The notes beneath the pieces were generated by a model, which ran no database searches, was not told where the DNA came from, and saw only the letters and a program-made list of their open reading frames with translations. A DNA stretch of 64,000 nucleotides from Nothopassalora personata (Eukaryota > Ascomycota > Dothideomycetes > Mycosphaerellales > Mycosphaerellaceae). The position numbers and the translations under genes are program-made. Of the stretch, positions 23,831-36,426 are shown one piece after another (the stretch's first letter is position 1; each line of letters opens with the position of its first letter). The stretch is taken from contig CM066292.1 of assembly GCA_033816765.1 (NCBI GenBank), positions 2,170,001 to 2,234,000 on the forward strand, read 5' to 3'.

Positions 23831-24489
23831 TATGTTACATATACCCTTTAGTTTATTAAGCCGATTCGGTTATCTAGACTTCACTTCATAGGGTGTTCTT
23901 ACCTTAGTTAGACCTTAGTTAGTAGAGTTACATTTACCGGTCCCGGGACCGGTAAATTGGATCACGTAATAGCGTGGCATGCCCTACCGAATGCTTACCT
24001 AGGTGGTCACTAGCACTGGTTTTCGGTTACATGTAGGGTTATCGGACCTTTAGTATAACCTTAATAGTACTACTCTTACTACTTATAAGACCGGTCTCGG
24101 CGCTACTACCTTATAACGGTTATAGGGACATACGCTAAGAGGTATACTTAAGCGTAGCTCTCTACCTACTACTTCCTCTCTTTTTCTTTAAACACTAATA
24201 CTATTACTAGAGCTACTAACACATCTATCTACTACTACTATATACATTAGACGGTTCTTTAGCCTCTCTCTCTTTACGACCTTAACCTTCTTTAAAGCCC
24301 CTACCCCGACACTAAGCTTTTAAAGCTTACTAATACTCTAGAGTAGTACTACGAGATAGCTAACTCTTACGATCTTACTACTAGCGAATCCTAGTCATTA
24401 TAGCTTTAGCTAGTCTATCGTTACGCCCGGCTAGCTCGAGCATAGCGCTTACTAGTACTATTACTAGGCTTACCCGCCTACCTTAGACC
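23831..24489. other. RIP-mutated spacer with palindromic LTR-like piece
   Basis: No gene. It holds the 26-bp palindrome at 23932-23957. Read in reverse, the flanks of that palindrome (CGCTATTACGTGATCCAATTT) resemble the LTR sequence at 36301-36350, so part of this stretch is probably a related LTR in opposite orientation. Confidence 0.4.
23932..23957. repeat. 26-bp perfect palindrome
   Basis: Each half reads ATTTACCGGTCCC followed by its reverse complement; the centre is CCCGGG. Imperfect versions recur inside the two 368-bp LTR copies at 33846-33872 and 36321-36347, so it is a conserved internal LTR feature and not chance. Confidence 0.85.
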
Positions 24490-25815
24490 TTGTTCAAGTC
24501 CCTTCGCCTACCGGATAACGTTAAGCATGTCCATACTAATACGAACACGCCGAAGTTCGCCGCTAATGTTTTGTTCCGAGAGCTTAGTCCTTAGAAGCGG
24601 GTTAAGGTGTTAAAGGACTTCTATAAGGGCTTCGAGAAGGTGTTCGAAGACTACTCCGTCTAGGTTAACCTATTTTTCGAGGAAGTTAAGAGCGGCATAG
24701 GCAAGAGCTACTAGGATAAATTCCTTAGTAATAAGAAGCTTAATGTCTTATTTCCTATCGTCGGTAAGATTCGTAAGACCGATTTAGAGATTCGTAACCG
24801 AGAGAAGACTCTTCGAGCTACGCTTACCCGCTACTAGCTATAGTAGATAGATAATAAGATTCTTAATCGACGCGTTATCTCTAAGCTTTATAGTACTAAT
24901 AGCGGGCGCCGCTAGTTTACGGCCTTTATTAACAAGTACCTAGACTATAGTAGGGCTATTAGTAGAATTTAGAGGGCATTAATCTAGCGTATAAGGATCG
25001 GCCGTAAGAGTATAGATCGTAAGCGAATTCTAGAGCCTAGTAATCTTACCCGGTGCGATAGGGAGGCTAAAGCACGTAGCATTAATCCGTAGTCGGCTAA
25101 GAGTAGGGAGATTATTAGAAGACACCGCCTAGCCGTCTATAAGGATAGCCTTCTATACTTTATAGAGGGTACTATTACTAAGAAGTCCGCGTCCCTAGAG
25201 GACAGCATAGATTAACCTAAACTATCTAGCTAGTAATAGTCTTAGCTACGTTAGCTACTACCGGGTAGTAAAGGTAAAGGACGTGTAAAGAGTACTACGC
25301 GAACTCTACTACTAGCCTCTACCTAGCCTATAGTCCTATCGAGAGGCGGTCGTAAGTCGAGTCGACTTAAGTAGCTCCGTATAGGCGAGAGTATAGGTAA
25401 TGGTATAACTGCGCCTACTCGATCCTCGCCTAACCGAACGCTAGACGGCGCACCTATACGCGAGGGCAGTCCGCTAGGTACACCGGTTAGTACCCTACGA
25501 TCTACTCCGGCCTTAACTAAGAATAGTAATCCGATACTTACTATGTTACCTTCGGCTATAATTAGGGATGTATTAGTCTTTAAGGATTAGATCCTATAAG
25601 AAGACGAGGCCCTCCGGATTAAGCGCGCTAACTGCACCTATAATAAGCGGTACTATAGTATTAAGTTTAGAAACTCGATTAATGTAGATAGTATTAACTA
25701 GCTACCTAAGTACCGGATAGCGGGCCTTAAGATACTCGAATATACTATCTCGTAGGTTCTTAAGAGGGATAGTAAGGTTAGCGCTATAATGTACGATTAG
25801 TATATTCGAGATTTC

Positions 25816-26063
25816 TATTAAGTTGAGACCTTACAGGATACGTAGTTAGCAGCGGAGTAGAGTAAGAGATCAATCTTTAACTAGCTAACAGCTACAGGGC
25901 ATGCAGCAATATATTAGGAACTAAATGCGTTGATTGTGTTAGATGTCTATCTAATCTAAAGGGGAGAGAAGGTGTCTTCCGACAAGCTAAGTTATCGTAG
26001 ATGCCTTAGGCTATTAGATTACAACCTAACTATTAGCTCCCCTTAAGATGCTACATCTTAATA
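25816..26063 (-). repeat. 3' LTR of copia B
   Basis: 248 bp, reverse complement of the copia LTR type; the inner end reads CTTAATA, the RIPped form of CTTAACA. Confidence 0.88.
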
Positions 26064-29000
26064 CTCCTACTTATCTTACATAGGAGGTCATAGTCTGCTC
26101 TTCTCCTATTAGTAGTATTTGGACCTCTATAATAGGTTAAGCTAGCTTATAAACCTCTAGAAGTGTGAACTAGTCTTTAGCTTTATAAACCTATCTATAA
26201 CTATCTTAGATGTTAGGGTGTACTTAACAGTAATAAGCCTTTTCCACTAAAGTTTCCTAACAGCATTATAGGTAATGTTAATGTGCTTTAACTTGTTATA
26301 AACACATACATCCCTTACTAGGGTAAGGGTAGCTTAGTTATTACCTCTTAATTAGACTAGTCTTAAGCTTAACATAGTCTCCTAGTTTCTAGTGATCCTT
26401 AGTTAATAGGAACAGTCTCCTACTAACTCTAGACAGTCTATCTCCCTTAGTAGTGAAGCTAGGAATTGGGATTGCTTTACATATACATTTATAGCTATGT
26501 ATTTAGCTTCTATTATAGATGTTGCTATAGACTTTTGCTTCTTGCTTATCTAGGAGACTAGTGCCCTATAGAGGAAGAAGACATACCTAAGGATAGAGAC
26601 TCTATCTACTTTGTCTATTGCATAATTAGAGTTGCAGTATCTAACTAGGCATCCTTCTCTATGCCTAGAGAAGACAAGGCTAAGATTAGGATATAACCTT
26701 AGATATCTTATAATCTTCTCTAAAGCCTTTATGTAGTAGGTGGATAGGTTACTTATAAATAAGCTTATCCTTCCTAGGGTAAAAGCAATGTCTAGCCTTG
26801 TAATTGTTGCTAGCTACATCCCTGTACTATTAATACTCTAGTACTCTGCCTTGTTACACCTCTTATCTATGTAGCTTAAAGGTTTAAGAGCCTTATAGCT
26901 ATCTATAGGTAAGTGTGTAGGTGCTGCCTTCTTATAGTTTATCCCTATCTTAGCAAGATTGTCCCTAATAAAGTGTCCCTAGTTAAGTTTTAGGATTCCT
27001 CTCCTCCTGTCCCTTATAACTCTTATGCAAAGGATCTTTTTAGGTTCACTAAGATCTTTAATCTTAAAGACTTTATTAAGTTCTCTTTTGAACTAGAGAA
27101 CATCTATTAACTTTAGTGTAGTAATTAGAATGTTATCTATATATGTAAGAATTATAATCTCTTTTTCCTTATAAATAAGTAGGCATAGATCTACCTCTAA
27201 CTATGTAAATCTAATCTCTCTAAGCTTTAACACATAGAGTTGATTCCAATCTCTAGCTACTTGCTTAAGTCTATACAAGCTTTTAAGGATCTTAAACACT
27301 ATGTTTAGTAGAAGCTCAACTCCTAGTAGTAGTAATATAAAGATGTCTTTATAGAGGGTGCTTTCTATAAACGCATTATTTATATCTACTTAGTAAAGAT
27401 AGAGATCCTTCTTGCACATAATAGCTATAAACACCCTAAGGGTGTCCTATCTAACTGTAGGCGTAAATGTCTCTATAAAGTTAACACTAAACTTCTATAA
27501 AAAGCCCCTTACAACTAGCCTAGCCTTAAACTTTTTAATTGCTCTACTAATGCTTCTTTTAATATTAAAGACCTATCTTGACGTAACCAAGTTTACTCCT
27601 TTTAGTAGAACAGCATTCTCCTAGGTGTTGTTACTCTATAGAGTATCTAGCTCCTTCTAGATTGCTTCCTTCTAAAGGTGTCCCTATTTCTTGTTATTTA
27701 TAGCATCCTTGTAGGACTTTAGAATTAGGATCTCTTACTTGTATGTAATAACTTCTGTAGTTGCTATAAAGGCTATCTCCTTAACTTCTTCTAGGAATTT
27801 ACTATCCTATAGTACTAAATCATCTACTAATTGCATAGCTATAAAGAAAGCTTAGTAGTAAGCAGTAAGGTTCTCTAAGAGGTCTATTGCTTCTCCTACT
27901 TTAGTAGCTAGTTTAGGTATAGGGACTATAGATCTTAGGGCTTTCTGTTTCTATTTATAGCCCTTAACATTATAGTTAGCCCTCCTCTTACTAAGGGATG
28001 ATCTAAGAGTAGTTACTTGTGTCCTAGTAACATTCTTTTCCTAGGGATCTAGTAAGCTTATCTTAATTAGCTTCTCGATTTTCTAAAATTCCCCTATATT
28101 CTTTAGAGGCTAGGGAAGTTGTATAAACAGCTTTCTTAGCTAGGCTATTACTAGGCTGCTCTACTAAATAATTGAATAGTGAACAGGTTACTCTAAGGAT
28201 ATGTCCTTCCTTAGCCTCCCTAAGGGTCTCCTAGCTAGTGCATTACTTAATAGATTCAATTTTGTAACATTGAGATCTATATTACCTCTAGGTTAGTCCT
28301 TAAAGAAGTCTGTACGTGTGTGTTGTTTAATAGCTTTTATATCTAGTTCCTAAAAGAGCTAGGCCTTAGCTGTGTTTTTAACGTATCTAATAAACACTGC
28401 TTCTTTACCTCTATTTATTAGTTTATCACTTCTTGCCTATTAAGGCTAGGATCTTATGTCTATATAGACAATAGCTTTATATCCCTAAACCTTTAAATGG
28501 TTAATAGTTGGCTTAATACTATTAAAGGCTTTATCTAGTGAAACCTTAAACCTATTATAGTCTAGACTATTTAGTAGTTTATTCCTTATGTAGGTTTGGG
28601 CTTCTAGTGCTTTAGGCTAGAATTTAATTAGCATCTTAGCCTCTTTAAGCATTGCCCTTATAGAGTCTTTTAAGGTTTGTATTGACCTTTTAACTAGTCT
28701 ATTTTAGAGCGAATTATATGCCTTAGTATGCTCTAGCCTAATTCCTAAATCCTTCTCCTACTGCTTAACTAATGTAATAAGTTCCCTTGCATTATTAAGC
28801 CTAACTGCTTTTAACTATGCTAATGATTTCCTCTCTGCCTTAATCTTCTAGTTCTAGAGAGCAACTAGAGCATCTTCTCTTTTCTTAAGAGGACAGGTCC
28901 ACTTTTTTCTAGAGAAGTTATTAACAATTTTAAGCTAGTATTTAAACCCTAGCCTTAATATTAGCAGTAGACTATATATATTAATAGATACAAGGGCAAG

Positions 29001-31183
29001 TCTTTTAGGTCTTCTCTTAGTAACTTTGCCTTTATACTTCTTTATCTTTACTATTAAACACACTCTACACTAGTAGAAGCTATCCCTAGGAACAGGAATA
29101 GGTTCTTTTAAGTCTATTACCTTATAAAGATTCTAGAGCAAGTTCTTCCTAAAGTGTGTAGATCTTCTATGCTAAAGCTCCTACTGTTTTAGGTTAGTCT
29201 CTAATTTAGCAGTTACAAAGGCATTCTCTATTAGTAGTGCATATAATAAGTAATGTGCCCTTTCTTATAGTAGAGGAGAAATCTCATTAATGAATAGAAC
29301 CCCCCTAAGGAGCCTTTTCTAGATAACAGTTTAGCTAGAGGGGGATATAAGAGAAAATAAAGGAGGTTAGACACTAAACTGCTTACTAAACTAGTTCTAA
29401 GAAACTAGGTTTACCCCTAGCTTAGGTATAAGTAGAACATCTTCTAAAACAACTTTCCTACTAGATCTCCTACTTATCTCTCTAGTCCTAATATAAGTAG
29501 CTAACAAATGCCTACCTCCTACTTTGATCTATTTCTTCTTTGTTAAGGGAGTCATAGATCTAAAGAGGCAGTTCTAGTTAGTTATATAGGATAAAGCACA
29601 AGAATTAAGTAACTACTCTAATAAGGGGAACTTACCTTAGACTTCTATAGTTAAGTAAGCTACTTTATTATACTTATTATTATTAGACATTGTCTTCTAG
29701 GATAAGTTGTATAAGTTAGGTAGCTCTTAGGTAGAGAAACCTTTCCTAGTCTTCCTTGTTTTAGAGGAAGGAGACTAGGCCTAGTTGTTCTAGAGTAATA
29801 GTATATTAGAGCTAAGTTTCTTTACTATTTTCTTAAGTTCCTCTATAGAGGACTTCTCTCTTAGTGTTCTTCTTAAAGATAGTAGTAGAGATCTTCTCTT
29901 CTTAACATGTATTGCATTCTAGGAGGATAGTGCTTAGGAATAAGATCTAAGGACCTTCTTTACCTTAGAGAGACTAGGGTAGTCCTTAATAAGATAGTCC
30001 TTCTTATAGAGAAGGCAGGAAAGTGATCTTGCCTAACCTAAGGGCCTAACCTAGGTAGCTACTATACTATACTTAGCCTTAGAGGGATTTAATCTAGCCT
30101 CTTAAGCCTTAAGGATCTTTAAGGTCCTTTTATAATCCATCTTTAGCTAAGCTATAATAGTATCCCTAGCTACATAGTAGTTAGGTAGCAGTGAGCTTAA
30201 AAGCTAGGTTATTCTTACATTAGCTTTCCTATAGTGCTAGCCCTCTAGGTCAACATTAGCAATCCTCCTTCTAAGAGACACTAGGTGTGCCTATACAGAT
30301 CTAATAGTGAACTCTTTACTTATCTCAAAGTTCATAAACTGTTTTATAAGCTTATGTGTATAGGTTAGTAACACCTAGCTATACTTGTTCTAGAGATGCA
30401 CCTATATCTTAGTAGCTTTTCTAGATTCGTAAGAGCCCTTAAGCTTAAATTTATCTTCTTCTATAATCCTACTTAGGATACTAAAGCTATGAGCTGCATT
30501 TTGTTTTATCTATGTTAGTGCATTAAGAATCTCTTTAATCTTAGTCTCTTCCTAGAGTTTTAGGTTCTTGCCCTTAATATTGTTAACTAACACTTTTAAC
30601 AGGTCATCAATTGTAAAGAATGCTAACTGGCTCTCTATCTTGTATCTCTAAAGGTTAAACTATCTCTTCTAGTTGTCTCTCCTAAGAATTAGGATTTTGC
30701 TTCCCTTCCCTTCTCCTTTCTCTTAGTGTGAATCCATAATGAATTAAATGTAATAAAACAAGGTGTATATGCTTCAAAGTCGTGGCTTAGGTCCTACTAA
30801 GGCTTTTAGTGTAGAATAGTAAGGTTCGTAGGTGTAGATACTAAGGCCTACTTAGTAGGGTAAAGAAAGAGTAGTATAGTCTCGGAGCTAGGACACAGGT
30901 CTGTCTCTCCTAGTAGAGTTCTAAATAACTTACTTAAAGTCCTTCTTAATAGTATCTCGATGCAGTTCTGCCTATAGAGTGTCTTTAAGGTATTGGCTTA
31001 TAGTAAGCCATATAGAGTCCTTTTCTAGATTACCTATTACTTAGTATTAAACTAAGCTCCTTAATAGGATAGATAGGGTAGACTTCTACTTCCTAGATGT
31101 TTTCTGCTATAATAGCAAGGGATACAAGTAACCTATACTAATATAGGTTACTCTTACTCCTACACAAACCCGGGCTTATAACC

Positions 31184-31431
31184 TGTTAAGTTAAGACCTT
31201 ATAGGATACGTAGTTAGTAGCGGAGTAGAGTAAGAGATTAATCTTCAACTAGCTAATAGCTACAGGGCATACAGCAATATATTAGGAACCAAATGCGTTA
31301 ATTATGTTAGATGTCTATCTAATCTAAAGGGGAGAGAAGGTGTCTTCCGATAAGCTAAGTCATCGTAGATGCCTTAGGCTATCAGATCACAACCTAACTG
31401 TTAGCTCCCCTTAAGATGCTACATCTTAACA
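31184..31431 (-). repeat. 5' LTR of copia B
   Basis: 248 bp, reverse complement of the copia LTR type; the outer end reads CTTAACA and is followed by the ATTTC target duplicate. Next to its inner end (AACCTGTTAAG) lies the presumed primer-binding region, matching the one at 18247 in A. Confidence 0.88.
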
Positions 31432-33005
31432 ATTTCTACTATAAGGCCCTCTACTTCGTTACGAATCCCGGTATTACCGCTAATACCCTATGTAAGCGTG
31501 CGCTTAAGGTCTAAGACTAGCTCTTTAAAGGTAAGAGTTTTTTAGCTATTAAGGTAAAGAATAGGTCGTGGTTTCGCCCTAATAAGCGTAGTTAGAAGAC
31601 TATTAACCCGCTTAGCTACCTTCGCGTTCGAGGTAAAGTCGGCACTACGAGTAGTATCGTTACGTATACTAACTATAACTAGATCCTCGATAAATTCGGC
31701 ATTAATTAAGCTAATTAAGCCGATCTTAATAGTACCGGTACCTATATTAATAGTAACATACTATACTAGTATAATAACGCTAAACTAGCGCCGCGGGTTA
31801 AAACAGTTAGAGAGATAATAAGTCGAGAATTCGACGTGTACCGATAGTACCTACGAGAATTAAATAAGGTTAGTAACGGCGGCGTCTACTAGAATATGTA
31901 GTATTCTCTAAGCTAATAGATTATGCAATAAGACCCCGGGCTATAGCTCTTATAAGTAGCGCTACACCCTTAACACTGTACTCGGTTTATCTCCTTCCCT
32001 TAGCCTACGATTTTTAGCTTTAATAGGGCTTATTAGGGGGGTAATATAAACGCTATAGTACAGTATGCTAGGGTCGACTTAAACCTCGAAATTGAAAACT
32101 ACTAGACTAGTAACCGGCTTAACATGCTATACTCTCTTAACTTAGAGGGCACTAGTAGGCCGGAGTTTTTGCACGGTTTTCATAAGTAAGAGAATGCTAT
32201 AGAGTTTATCTAGTGGTGCCGGACTAACGACTACATAGAAGACGGCCGATTTAAGCGTTTCTTCTCGGTTAGGGTTTATAATTACCTAAGTAAGAATAGC
32301 ATTAGCTAGTTTAGAGAGGACCTAAGCGCTAGGCAAATGCGGGTAACTACTATAGGCGTTCTAATAAGGTAGGCTATATATAAGAAGACGCTACGTTAGA
32401 TTAACCCTTACTTTATCGAGATCCGCGACGATAACTATCTTAAACTCTAGAGAAGCTAGAGTATGCACTAGGTAATAGACCTCTATTGTGACTTTAAGAC
32501 GCTAAGTAAGAGCGCTATAGGGTTTAAGTATCAACGCCTAGTACCTAGCTATCCTTTCCCTATAGCCGTACACCTTAGTAGCATTAGCCCTCTATCCGAT
32601 ACCCTAGCAGGTTTAAAGTCTTAGAACGACAACGAAGTTATCCTTAATGCTAGAAGGTAGCTTAATGCTACGGTCCGCCTAGACTCGGAGCTCTTCTATA
32701 AGAAGGTATATAATTAGCGCGTCCGAGCTATAAAACTAATAGATAAGTAGCTTAGCTTAGTTACTACTCTCGAGTAGATGTGCTTTATAAGTAAAGGGCG
32801 CGATAAGAGCTTCTTCCGTAACTACTATAGGAACTTTACTAGCTAGCTACTTAGGGACGCGTCTAGTAAGACTAGTGTTAGCTACGATAATAAGTAGGTC
32901 TAGATAAAGGAGTTATGTAAGAATAAGTAGAACTAAGTAGTTAGTACGGGTTTATAGGCTCCTAGTTTCTAGTTGAATTTCCGGCTATAGCTATAGCCTA
33001 TAGGT

Positions 33006-33085
33006 TTCTAGTTCTAATTCTAGTTCTAATTCTAGTTCTAATTCTAGTTCTAATTCTAGTTCTAATTCTAGTTCTAATTCTAGTT
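33006..33085 (+). repeat. 12-bp tandem repeat encoding a former Phe-Gln run
   Basis: About 6.7 units of TTCTAGTTCTAA. In the gag-like frame this reads Phe-stop-Phe-stop; undoing CpA-to-TpA gives a Phe-Gln repeat. It is shorter (about 5.6 units) in the second copy. Confidence 0.85.
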
Positions 33086-33576
33086 GATGCTTCGGGTACG
33101 GGTGCTTCTAGTCCTTAGATCTTACTTGTTTCCTATAGTTACTTATCTTCCCTTAACTCACTTTCTAGCTACGCGATAGACTCGTCTTTAGATTTATTAG
33201 GTTACTAGTACTAATACTTACTTATCTTATAAATAGCGTTCACATTATTTGACTATCTAGTCCGTTCGATTAATACTAACATAGCGCTCTATTCCCTCGC
33301 TAGTTTTGTAGTATACGTTAATATAGTGCGCCGGATGCAAGTCGCGGTTATTAACGTTACTATTACGGTCTCTATTAGAAGGATCCTTTTAATCTTTACG
33401 AACTGTCGCTAGTAGGCCCTAGGATTGCCTGACATCTTATATATTAAGCTAAATAGTAGGGTAAGCTACTATACTACTATAGGACTACCTTAGCTTATAG
33501 CGACTAACTACGCTACCTATAGTGCCCGGGCTTACTGCTTTAGAACCTAAGGACAGGTTTGTAATGGGGGAGGATA

Positions 33577-33944
33577 TATTAACGACTAATAGATTATATT
33601 AACCTTAGGTTTAGAGGGGGTCCCTTAGGTCCAACTTACCTAAATTTCATTTAGGTTTAATTAGACATTTAGGTAAGCTAGTAGGACCTAGTATAGCTAT
33701 TAAGATATATACTACGCAGTTAAGCATTATAAGCGTAAGATTAAGGCAACAATTCAATTCATACCTCTCGAGTAGAGGGTATAGAGGTTTAGATCCGCTA
33801 ATCCTCTTATTTTATCTAGCTACTACGCTACTCGTTACGTAACCTAATTTCCTAGTCCCGGGACTAGCAAATACCCCTGCTTACATAAGCGCCGCTCTAT
33901 ACTACTACAACTCGGATAGGCTTACATAGGGTAGTTAGTAGACA
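33577..33944 (+). repeat. 368-bp LTR, copy 1
   Basis: Starts TATTAACGACTAAT (from TG..) after a GGGGGAGGA purine tract and ends TTAGTAGACA. It has the same length as copy 2 at 36052-36419. Confidence 0.7.
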
Positions 33945-35543
33945 TTAATATACGATTAGTATGTTCGAGATTTCTACTATAAGGCCCTCTACTTCGTTAC
34001 GAATCCCGGTATTACCGCTAATACCCTATATAAGCGCGCGCTTAAGGTTTAAGACTAGCTCTTTAAAGGCAAGAGTTTTTTAGCTATTAAGGTAAAGAAT
34101 GGGTCGTGGTTTCGTCCTAATAAGCGTAGTTAGAAGACTATTAACCCGCTTAGCTACCTTCGCGTTCGAGGTAAAGTCGGCACTACGAGTAGTATCGTTA
34201 CGTATACTAACTATAACTAGATCCTCGACAAATTCGGCATTAATGAAGCTAACTAAGCCGATCTTAATAGTACCGGTACCTACATTAATAGTAACATGCT
34301 ATACTAGTACAATAACGCTAAACTAGCGCCGCGGGTTAAAACGGTTAGAGAGATAATAAGTCGAGAATTCGACGTGTACCGATAGTACCTACGAGAATTG
34401 AATAAGGTTAGTAACGGCGGCGTCTACTAGAACATGTAGTATTCTCTAAGCTAACAGATTATACGATAAGACCCCGGGCTATAGCTCTTATAAGTAGCGC
34501 TACACCCTTAACACTATACTCGGTTTATCTCCTTCCCTAGGCCTACGATTTTTAGCTTTAATAGGGCTTATTAGGGGGGTAACGCGAACGCTATAGTGTA
34601 GTATACTAGGGTCGACTTAAACCTCGAAATTGAAAACTACTAGACTAGTAACCGGCTTAACATGCTATACTCTCTTAACTTAGAGGGCACTAGTAGGCCG
34701 GAGTTTTTACACGGTTTTTATAAGTAAGAGAATACTATAGAGTTTATCTAGTAGTGCCGGAATAACGACTGTATAGAAGACGGCCGATTTAAGCGTTTCT
34801 TCTCGGTTAGGGTTTAGAACTACCTAAGTAAGAACAGCATTAGCTAGTTTAGAGAGGACCTAAGCGCTAGGCAAATGCGAGTAACTACTACAGGCGTTCT
34901 AATAAGGTAGGCCGCACATAAGAAGACGCTACGTTAGATTAACCCTTACTTTATCGAGATCCGCGACGATAACTATCTTAAACTTTAGACAAGCTAGAGT
35001 ATATACTAGGTAATAGACCTCTATCGTAACTTTAAGACGCCGAGTAAGAGCGCTACAGGGTTTAAATATCGCCGCCTAGTACCTAGCTATCCTTTCCCTC
35101 CGGCCGTACACCTTAGTAGCATTAGCACTCTATCCGATGCCCTAGCAGGTTTAAAGTCTTAGAACGATAACGAAGTTATCCTTAATACTAGAAGGTAGCT
35201 TAATGCTACGGTTTGCCTAGACTCGGAGCTCTTCTATAAGAAGATGTATAATTAGCGCGTCCGAGCTATAAAACTAATAGATAAGTAGCTTAGCTTAGTT
35301 ACTACTCTCGAGTAGATGTGCTTTATAAGTAAAGGGCGCGATAAGAGCTTCTTCCGTAACTACTATAGGAACTTTACTAGCTAGCTACTTAGGGACGCGT
35401 CTAATAAGACTAGTGTTAGCTACGACAACGAGTAGGTCTAGATAAAGGACTTATGTAAGAATAAGTAGAACTGAGTAGTTAGTGCGGGTTTATAGGCTCC
35501 TAGTTTCTAGTTGATTTTCTAGCTATAGCTATAGCCTATAGAT

Positions 35544-35610
35544 TTCTAGTTCTGATTCTAGTTCTAATTCTAGTTCTAATTCTAGTTCTAATTCTAGTTC
35601 TAATTCTAGT
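35544..35610 (+). repeat. 12-bp tandem repeat, second copy
   Basis: About 5.6 units of TTCTAGTTCTAA in the duplicated segment; one unit carries TTCTGA instead of TTCTAA. Confidence 0.8.
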
Positions 35611-36051
35611 TAATGCTTCGGGTACGGATGCTTCTAGTCCTTAGATCTTACTTGTTTCCTATAGTTACTTATCTTCCCTTAACTTACTTTCTAGCTACGC
35701 GATAGACTCGTCCTTAGATTTATTAGGTTACTAGTACTAACACTTACTTGTTTTATAAATGGCGTCCGCATTATTCGACTATCTAGCCTATTCGATTAAT
35801 GCTAATATAGCGCGAGTTGCGGTTATTAACGTTACTATTACGGTCTATGTTAGAAGAATCCTTCCGATCTTTATAAACTGTCGCTAGTAGGCCCTAGGAT
35901 TGCCTAACATCTTATATGTTAAGCTAAATAGTAGGGTGAGCTATTATACTACTATAAGACTACCTTAGCTTACAGCGACTAACTACCCTACCTATAGTGC
36001 CCGGGCTCACTGCTTTAGAACCTAAGGACAGGTTCGTAATGGGGGAGGATA

Positions 36052-36419
36052 TATTAACGACTAATAGGTTATATTAACCTTAGGTTTAGAGGGGGTCCCT
36101 AGGGTCTAACTTGCCTAAATTTCATTTAAAGTTTAATTAGACATTTAGGTAAGCTAGTAGGACCTAGTATAGCTATTAAGATATATACTACGTAGTTAAG
36201 CATTGTAAGCGTAGCATTAAGGCAACAATTCAATTCATACCTCTCGAGTAGAGGGTATAGGGGTTTAGGTCCGCCAATCCTCTTCTTTATCTAGCTACTA
36301 CGCTACTCGTCACGTGACCTAATTTCACGGTCCCGGGACCGGTAAATACCCCTACTTACATAAGCGCCGCTCTATACTACTACAACTCGGACAGGCCTAC
36401 ATAGGGTAGTTAGTAGACA
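36052..36419 (+). repeat. 368-bp LTR, copy 2
   Basis: Begins TATTAACGACTAATAGG after GGGGGAGGA and ends TTAGTAGACA; it contains an imperfect version of the CCCGGG-centred palindrome. Confidence 0.7.
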
Positions 36420-36426
36420 TTAATAT

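Larger units (their letters stand above)
25816..31431 (-). mobile_element. Ty1/copia element B, complete, inverted relative to A
   Basis: Exactly 5616 bp, the same length as element A, on the minus strand. LTRs are 25816-26063 (3') and 31184-31431 (5'). The target duplication is ATTTC (25811-25815, 31432-31436), different from that of A, so it is an independent insertion and not a copy of a larger block. It matches A along its length with base substitutions only, mostly at RIP sites. The RT active site again reads YIDN (near 27140). It interrupts the unidentified LTR element within a codon run that closes perfectly when it is removed. Confidence 0.92.
24490..33944 (+). mobile_element. Unidentified LTR element, gag-like latent frame, split by copia B
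   Basis: A plus-strand frame can be followed from about 24490 to 25815 and, after removing copia B and one target duplicate, from 31437 to about 32940. Nearly all internal stops are TAG or TAA. Landmarks are DFYKGFEKVFEDYS (about 24610), a basic Ser/Arg/Thr-rich linker (25250-25480), MYDQYIRDFYYKALYFV across the copia B site, and EFLHGFHKQENAIEFIQWC (about 32170). The C-terminal end carries a Phe-Gln repeat (33006-33085). A 368-bp LTR (33577-33944), preceded by GGGGGAGGA, closes it. The long basic and Gln-rich product suggests a gag-type protein, but I recognise no family and see no pol in this element. The 5' LTR is not identified. Confidence 0.5.
33952..36426 (+). repeat. Second tandem copy of the 3' half of the unidentified LTR element
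   Basis: Repeats, in the same order and orientation, 25793-25815 plus 31437-33951. It begins ACGATTAGTATGTTCGAG inside the coding frame, directly after TTAATAT following the first LTR, and ends with a second LTR and the same TTAATAT. It is 2475 bp against 2538 bp in copy 1. The difference is about one 12-bp Phe-Gln unit plus about 50 bp missing near 35815. Since it begins in mid-gene it is a tandem segmental duplication and not a separate insertion. Its uninterrupted junction confirms the empty site of copia B. Confidence 0.85.

Noticed and set aside
33006..33085. CRISPR-like or regulatory tandem array
   Set aside because: The 12-bp units have no spacers and fit a coding Phe-Gln repeat in the gag-like frame.
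34099..34326. 75-codon open frame in the RIP block
   Set aside because: It lies in a different frame from the latent gag-like frame and is a by-product of the mutated sequence.
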